Position numbers and translations under genes: made by a program
Source of the DNA: Nitrospirillum iridis
Lineage (GTDB): Bacteria; Pseudomonadota; Alphaproteobacteria; Azospirillales; Azospirillaceae
Direction: 5' to 3'
Length of the DNA stretch: 64,000 nt
Assembly (NCBI RefSeq): GCF_014205765.1
Contig: NZ_JACIIZ010000013.1
Location: 175,850-239,849, forward strand
Notes under the pieces: model-generated
Told to the model about the DNA's origin: nothing
Database searches by the model: none
Seen by the model: only the letters and a program-made list of their open reading frames with translations
Part shown: in pieces, positions 54,501 through 63,500 of the stretch
Layout: each line of letters begins with the position of its first letter
Position numbering within the stretch: the first letter of the stretch is position 1

Positions 54501-57500
54501 ACGCTGACCAACAGCGGCACCATCGACACCGCGCTCATCGGTGTCGACATCACCGGTTCGCTGGGGACCCTGGCCAACCTGGTGGGCGGCACCATCAGCA
54601 ACGCCAGCGCCGTCTATGTGGTCGGCACGCTGGGCCTCTTGGCCAACAGCGGCCTGATCACCGCCAATGGCGGCACCGCCCTGTATATCGCCAGCACAGG
54701 GACGCTGGGGACGTTGGCCAACAGCGGCACCCTGATGGGGCCGATCACCAATGCCTCATCCAACGACCTGACCATCATCGGCGGGGCGCCCGGCACCATC
54801 GGCACGCTGACCGGCCAGAGCGGCGTGGGCACGATCCGCAACACCGGCAGCAACGTGGTGTTCGCCTCGGGCGGCCTGCTGCTGAATGACGTCATCAACG
54901 CCACCGGCCACACCGTCAGCAACACCGGCGCCAGCCTCTCGCTGAACACCATCGTCAGCATCACCGGCGCCTACAGCCAAGCGGCCGGCACCCTGGACGT
55001 GGGCACCGGCGGCCTGGTGGTCAGCGGCACGGCCAGCTTGACCGGCGGCACGGTGCTGGCCAACGCCAGCGGCATCGCGACGGGGGCCACCTATCTGGCC
55101 GGTGCCGCCGCGGGCGACACCCTGGTGGCGGGCGGCACGGGCTCCAGCTACACCGGCATCACGACCAGCATCAGCGGCGGCATCACCGGCCTGGCCCTGA
55201 CAGCCGGCACCATCGGCACCAACCTGGTGGCGGTGGCCGGCAACGACTATATCGGCGACAGCCAGACCAGCATCGGCAACAGCGGCAGCATCGGCGGCGT
55301 CAGCTACGCCCTGTACGTGGCTGGTGGCGGCACCGTCGGCACCCTGTCCAACAGCGGCACGCTGACCGGATCCAACACCGGGCTGAGCAACAACGGCAGC
55401 GTCGGCACCCTGATCAACAGCGGGCTGATCTCCAGCGCGGTCAAGGCGCTGGGCAACCAGTCGACCATCGGGCTGCTGATCAACACCATCGGCGGCACCA
55501 TCCTGGGCGGCACCGCCGCCGGTGCGCAGAACGACCGCTACCTGGGCACCCTGTCCAACGCCGGCCTGATCAGTTCCGGCTCCGCCGGCTTTGCCGACTA
55601 CGGCACCATGGGGCTGTTGACCAACAGCGGCAGCATCCATGGCGGCCCGCAGGGCATCTACATCGACGGCAGCGGCACGGTCGGCACGCTGAACAACAGC
55701 GGCACCATCACCGCCGCGCAGAGCGCCATCCAGGTGTCCGGCACGCTGGATGCGCTGGTCAACAGCGGCATCATCGCCAACGCCACCAACGCCCTGAACA
55801 TCGCCGGCACGCTGGGCACGCTGATCAACCTGGCGGGCGGCACCATCAGCGGCAACAACGCGCTGTACCTGACCGGGACGCTGGTCAACGGCTTCAGCAA
55901 CAGCGGCGTGGTCCGGGGCACCATCGACAATGAGACCGCCGCCACCCTGACCATCAGCGGCGGTGCCGCCGGCACCATCGGCACGCTGACCGGCCAGTCG
56001 GGCATGGGCACCATCATGAGCACCCTGGGCAACCTGGTGTTCGCCGGTGGCAACCTGCTGCTCAACGACCGCATCTTCGCGCCCAACCATACCGTCAGCA
56101 ACCTTGGCGCCAGCCTGTCGCTGAACACCATCGTCCGCATCACCGGCCACTACGCCCAGAGCGCCGGCACGCTGAACCTGACCCCGGGCAGCAGCAGCCT
56201 GATCGTCAGCGGCACGGCCAGCCTCACCGGCGGCAGCGTCGTCGCCAGCCTGTCCAGCACCGGCAACTACCTGGCCGCCACCACCACCACCCTGGTCAGC
56301 GCCGGCTCCGCCATCCAGGGCGGTGCCGCCCTGGTGACCAGTGCCGTCACGGGCCTGAGCAGCGGCCTCAGCATCAGCGGCAGCAACCTGCTGTTCGCCG
56401 CCACCAACGACTACATCGGCGGCACGCTGGCGACCGTCGCCAACAGCGGCACCATCGCCAGTGCCGCCACCGCCTTCTACGTCGCCGCCACCGGATCCTT
56501 GGGCACGCTGTCCAACACCGGCACCTTGAGCGGCGGCAACGATTCCACCGGCATCTATGTCGGCGGCACGGTGGGCACCGTGGTCAATGATGGCGTGGTC
56601 AACGCCGTCCACTCGCCCAGCAGCGGCGGCGCGCAGGGCGTGGTGCTGGACAGCGGCGGCTTTGTCGACCGGCTCATCAACCGCGGCACCATCACCGCGC
56701 ATTCCGGCGCCCTCCACGTCATCGGCTCGCTGGGGTCGCTGGTCAACAGCGGCCTGATCGCCGGCGCCATCGTCAACAGCGGCGCCGGCGACCTGACCAT
56801 CAGCGGCGGCACCAGTGGCACCATCGGCACGCTGACGGGTGAGACCGTCACGGCGCTGGGCACGATCAGCAACACCGGCAGCAACCTGGTGTTCGCCTCG
56901 GGCAACCTGCTGCTGAACGATGTCATCGACGCCACCGGCCACACGGTGCTGAACACCGGCGCCGCGCTGGCGCTCAACACCATCATCAGCATCACCGGCG
57001 CCTACAGCCAGAGCGCCGGCACCCTGTCCCTTAGCGGCGGCGCTGAACTGGTGGTCAGCGGTGCAGCCAGCATCACCGGCGGCACGGTGTTGGCCACCCT
57101 GTCCAGCACGGGCAACTACCTTGTGGGCACGCCGGCCGCCACGCTGATCGCGGCGGGTACTGGTTCCAGCTATGCGGGCGTCACCGTCGCCCTGGGCAGC
57201 ATGACCGGCCTGTTGGGGGCTGGCGGCACGACCAGCGGCGACAACCTGGTCATGCTGGTCGGCAACGACTATGTCGGCGGCACGTTGGCGTCGCTCGGCA
57301 ACGGCGGCACCATCTCCGGCGTCAGTTACGGCCTGTACGTGGCCAGCACCGGGTCGCTGGGCACTTTCACCAATAGCGGCACGCTCAACGGCAGCCTTAT
57401 TCCCGGCTATGGCCTGTACAATGGCGGCAGCATCGGGACGGTGAGCAACAGCGGGTTCGTGACCGGGGCGTCCTATTCCTTCCAGAACGATACCGGCGCC

Positions 57501-60500
57501 ACCATCGGCACGCTGGACAACAGCGGCACGATCAGCGGTTTCATCAACCTGCGCAACGCCGGCGCCATCGGCCTGCTGACCAACAGCGGCGGTCTGCTAT
57601 CCAGCAGCAGCGGCCTCGGCAACAGCGGCACCATCGGCACGCTCAACAACAGCGGCAGCATCACCGGCTTCTTCGCCGTCTTCAACACGGGCACGATCGG
57701 CCTGTTCAGCAACAGTGGCGTCATTCTGGCCACCAACGAGGCCATCAACGCCTCCGGCTCGATCGGCACGTTGAATAACAGCGGCACGATCAGCGGCAAC
57801 TGGGCCATCGGCGCCAGCGGCACCATCGGCCAGATCATCAATAGCGGCCTGATCTCCGGCAGCGGGCAGGCCATCAACTACGCGGGCGGCACGATCGGGT
57901 CGCTGGTCAACAGCGGCACCATCGCCGGCACCCTGACCAACGGCACCGCCAACGTCCTGACCATCTTCGGCGGCAGCGGCACCACCGTCGGCACGTTGAC
58001 CGGATATGATCTGATCAGCCAGGGCATGCTGGTGGCGTCGTCCGCCAATGTCGTCTTCGCCGGTGGCAACCTGTTGCTGAACGACGCCATCGACGCCACC
58101 GGGCACACTGTGCTGAACAGCGGCGCCTCGATCGCCCTCAACACCATCGTCAGCATAACCGGCGCCTACAGCCAGAGCGCCGGCACGCTGAACCTGGGAA
58201 CGATTGGCACTGGCGGCCTGGTGGTCAGCGGTGCCGCCAGCATCACCGGTGGCAGCATCGTTGCCAGCCTGTCCGGCACCGGCAACTACCTGGCGGGTGA
58301 CTACACCCTGGTCAGCGCCGGCAGTCTGCTGCTCGGCGGTACCGGCACGGTGATGAGCAACAGCATCACCGGCCTGTCCAGCACCAGTGGTCAAACCGGC
58401 AACCAGCTGGTGCTGACCGCCAGCAACGACTATGTCGGCGGCACGCTTGCGTCCATCGGCAACAGCAGCGCGCTGTCCGCGAAATATGGCCTGTACATCG
58501 CCGGCACGGGCAGCCTGGGCACGTTCACCAACAGTGACGTCGTGACCGGCGGCAATTCAGGCGGGGGTGTCTATGTGGTGGGCGCCCTTGGCACGCTGGT
58601 CAACGACGGCGGCGTCATCACCGGTTCCTCCAACGGCGTCCATGTCGAGGCCACCGGGTTCATCGGCACGCTCTCCAACAGCGGCAGCCTCGGCGCCGGC
58701 TTTGGCGGCGCCGTCGCCAACCTGGGCACCATCGGCCAACTGATCAACGACACCAGTGGCGTCATCACCGGTGGCAGCGCCGTGCAGAACGCCAGCGGCG
58801 GCACCATCGGCACGCTCAGCAACAGTGGCGTCATCGGCAGCACCTTCTTCGCCGTGCGCAACGCCGGCACCATCGGCCTGCTGAACAACAGCGGCACCAT
58901 CCAGGGCCGAAACGTCGCCTTCCTGCTGGATAACACCGGCGCCGTCGGCACGCTGATCAACAGCGGCGTCATGCTCGGCACGTCCGGCAGCGGCAGTTCC
59001 GCCCTCTACCTCACCGGCAGTGTCGGCACGCTGATCAACAGCGGCCTGATCCAGGCGGACAAGGCGCTGAGCGACTACGGCACGCTGGCGGGCCTGACCA
59101 ACAGCGGCACGATCGCCGGTACCATCAACATCAACAGTCCCGTCAGCGTCCTGACCATCGTCGGCGGCACCGGCGCCACGGTCGGCACGCTGACGGGACA
59201 TGACCTGACCAGCCAGGGCCTTCTCACCAGCGGCAGCGACCTGGTGTTCGCCGGCGGCAACCTGCTGCTGAACGACCATATCGTCGCCACCGGCCACACG
59301 GTCAGCAACAGCGGCGCCTCCTTGGCGCTGTCCACCATCATCAGCATCACCGGCGCCTACAGCCAGTCGGCGGGCACCCTGGACCTGGGCACCGGCGGCT
59401 TGGTGGTGACCGATGCCGCCAGCGTCACCGGCGGCACGGTGCTGGCCACCCTGTCCAGCACCGGCAACTACCTCGTGGGTGCCGCCGCCGCCACGCTGAT
59501 CGCCGGCGGGGTCGGCTCCAGCTATGCGGGCGCCACCATCAGCTTCGGCACCGTGACCGGCCTGTCGGGGGCCAGCGGCACGACCAGCGGCAACAACCTG
59601 ATCGCGTTGGTCGGCAACGACTATATCGGTGGCACGCTGGCGACGCTCAGCAACACCGGCACCTTGACCACCAGCGCCACGGCGATCTACATCGCGGCCA
59701 CCGGCAGTATCGGCACGCTTGCCAACACCGGTACGGTGCAGTCCACCCAGTGGGGCGTTCAGAATTTTGGCACCATCGGCACGCTGTCCAATGCCAGCCT
59801 GATCAGCACGCCCAACGCCACCGCCATCAGCAACGTCGGCACCATCGGCCTGCTGAGCAACAGCGGCACCATCACCTCCGGCGGGACGTACGCCATCGCC
59901 ATCGATGGCGCCGGCGTCGGCACGCTGTTCAACAGCGGCACCATCTCCAACAACGGCCTGTCGACCGGTTCCGGCCATTTCGGGGTGGTGGAGGTCTTCA
60001 CCAGCCTGGGCACGCTGCTGAACAGCGGCATCATCTCCGGCCCCGTCGCCCTGGATATCGAGAACGCCGGCACGCTGGGGTCCTTCGGCAACACCGGCAC
60101 CGTCGCCGGCAATATCGTCAACCGCTTGGCCAATGCCCTGAGCATTACTGGCGGCGGTGGCACCACGGTCGGCACGCTGACCGGCTACACCGTCAGCACC
60201 CAGGGCACGATCACCAATACCCACAGCGACCTGGTGCTGTCCGGCAATTTGCTGCTGAACGACGCCGTCAACGTCACCGGCCACACCCTGGTCAATAACG
60301 GCGGGGCGATCACGCTCAGCAACACCGTCACCGTGACCGGCAATTACAGCCAGGCGTCCGGTGGCCTGTTCCTGACCGTCGGTGGCAGCGCCCTGGTGGT
60401 CAGCGGGGACGCCAACCTCAGCGGTGGCAGCGTCGTCGGCAGCCTGTCGGCCACCGCCAACTATCTGGTGGGCAGTGTCGTCGCGACCCTGGTCACCGGC

Positions 60501-63500
60501 GGCGCCGGCTCCTCCTACAGCGGGGTCTCCGTCAACGACGCCAACGGCATCGTGGCCTTGCAGGCCGGGACCGGCACGGTCGCGGGCAGCATCAGCCTGC
60601 TGGCGACGGCAATCAGTGACTATGTCGGCGGCACCCTGGCCACGTTGACCAACAATGGCACCCTTACCGCCGGCACCCCGATCAACATCGCCAGCAGCGG
60701 CAGCGTCGGCACGCTGCTGAACAATGGCACCCTCAGCAGCGGCACCGGCCTTAGCAACGCCGGCATGGTCGACACCCTGACCAACGCGGCGACCGGCCGG
60801 ATCTTCGGTAACTTCATCGCCGTGAACAACAGCGGCACCATCGGTGCGCTGAACAATGCCGGCACCATCAGCACCACCAGCATCGTCGCGATCAGCAACG
60901 CGTCCACCGGCCGCATCGCCACCCTGACCAACACCGGCCGCATCGACGCATTGTCGGTCGGTATCAGCGATGCCGGCACGATCGTGAGCCTGGTCAACAG
61001 CGGTACCATCGTCGGCGGCATGGCGGTCGATGTCAGCGGCACCTTGGGTCTGCTGTCCAACGCCGGTGTCATCGCCGCGACCGGCTCCACCGCCATCAAG
61101 ATCGACAGCACCGGCACCCTGGGCACGCTGGTCAACACCGGCACCATCCTGGGCAACATCGACAACCTGTCGGCCCATGACCTGGCCATCGCCGGCGGCA
61201 CGGCCGGCACGGTGGGTACGCTGACCGGGCAGTCGGGCATCGGCGTGATCCGCAACACGCTGGGCAACGTCACCCTGTCGGGTGGCCTGCTGCTGAACGA
61301 CATGGTCAGCGTGACCGGCCACACCCTGGTGAACGCCGGTGGCACCATCGGCCTGGCCAGCATCATCAGCGTCGATGGCGCCTATAGCCAGGCGGCGGGC
61401 ACGCTGGTCGTGGCCGTCGGCACGGGCAAGCTGGTCGTCAGCGACGGCGCCGTGGTGAGCGGCGGCACCATCGCCCTCAGCGGCGCCCCCGCCACCGCCA
61501 ACTACCTGGTGGGCCAAGGCAGCGGCACGGTGATCCAGGGCGGCGTCGGCTCGTCCTACACCAGCCTGACCTACAGCTCGGGCGTCACCGGCCTGGCCCT
61601 GGTCGGCACCACCAGCGGCACCAACCTGCTGATGGCGGTGGGCAACGACTATGTCGGCACCCTGCTGTCCACGCTGGACAACACTGGCACCATCAGCGGC
61701 GTCAGCTACGCCGCCTATGTCAGCGGGTCGGGCAGTGTCGGCAGCCTGTCCAACAGCGGCACGCTGAGCGGCGTCCAGGCCGGCCTCAGCAACGCCGGCA
61801 CCATCGCCACCCTATCCAACGTCGGCGGCGGGCTGATCACCGGCGGCACCGGCGGCGTCAGCAACAGCGGGCGCATCGGCCTGCTGACCAACGCCGGCGT
61901 CATCAGCGGCGCCAGCTGGGGCTTCCATAACAGCGGCAGCATCGCCACGCTGGCCAACAGTGGCTCCATCGCTGGCGCCACCGCCGTGTTCATGACCGGC
62001 GGCATCGGCACGGTCAGCAACAGCGGCACCATCAGTGGCGCCAACAAGGCGTTTTATGTCGACGCCACGCTGGGCACCCTGCTGAACAGCGGTACGATCA
62101 GCGGCACCACGGCCGCCCTGTACATCGCCGCTGGCGGCAGCCTGGGCGGCCTGGCGGACGCCGGCCTGATCCGGGGAGACATCACCAACGCCTCGGCCAA
62201 CACCCTGACCATCAGCGGCGGCAGCGGCACGGTGATGGGCACGCTCACAGGTGTCAGTGGCCAGGGCCTGATCAGCAACACCAGCAGCAACCTGGTGTTC
62301 AGCGGCGGCAACCTGTGGCTGAACGACACCCTCAACGTCGGCACCAATACCGTCATCAATAACGCCAACCTGACGCTCGACAGCACCATCAGCATCGCGG
62401 GCCATTACGTCTTCTCCGGCTCGATGGCGACCTTGCAGGGGGGCAATTTCCTCCAGACGGCGGGGACGCTGAATATCGTCGCGGGTTCCGGGCAGCTTTT
62501 CGTTCCCGGTTCGGCCAGCATTGTCGGCGGCAAGGTTCGCGTCACTCTGAGCAACAACGCCAACTACTTGGTCGGCGACACCTTCACGCTGGTGCAAACC
62601 GAGGATTCGCGCTCCACCTTCACCGCGCCGGTGGATTGGGTGGGCGCGCATGACACGATGAGCCGGGGGGCCGCGTTCGCGACCACCCTTGTGGGCTGGG
62701 CCAGCACGCTCTCCGGTTCGGGCGAGTACTTCGCCTATGTGGCCTACAACGCCAATGACTATATCGGCGGCACGCTGGCCAGCCTTAGCAATACGGGCAG
62801 CATCGGCTTCAACACGGCCGTTTACGTCGCGTCCTCCGGCAGTCTGGGCACGCTCAGCAACACCGGCACGCTGGGTGCCAAGTTGGGCATCTTCAACCAG
62901 GGCATCATCGGCACTGTCCTGAACGATGGCACGATCATCAGCGGCAGCACGGGCGTCGCGGGCGGCGGCACCTATGGCGCCCTGGTCAACACCGGAACCA
63001 TCTTCGGCAGCATGATGGGTGTGTCGCTGGCGGGGGGGATGGGCAATCTCTCCAACGGTGGCCTGCTGACCGCCGGTCCCTCCGGCTTCGCGGTGCTGTA
63101 CCTTGACGGCAGCCTGGGCACCCTGGCGAACAGCGGTCGGCTGATCGCCGGCGCCGCCAGCGAACTGGCGGTCTACGTCGGCACGGCCGGCAGCCTGGGC
63201 ACGGTGGTCAACAGCGGCACCATCGCCGGCAACATCACCAACGCCAGCGCCAACGCCCTGATCTTCCTGGGCGGCACCGGCACCACCGTCGGCACCCTGA
63301 CCGGCTTCTCCGGCAGCATTGGCACCCTCAGCGGCACCGGCGCCAATGTGACCTTGGCGTCCGGCAACCTGCTGCTGAATGATCAGGTCGACGTCACCGG
63401 ACATACCCTGGTGAACAGCGGCGCCTCGGTTCAGCTGAACAACACCATCGCCGTCACCGGCATCTATAGCCAGTCGGCCGGCACCCTGTCGGTCGCCTAC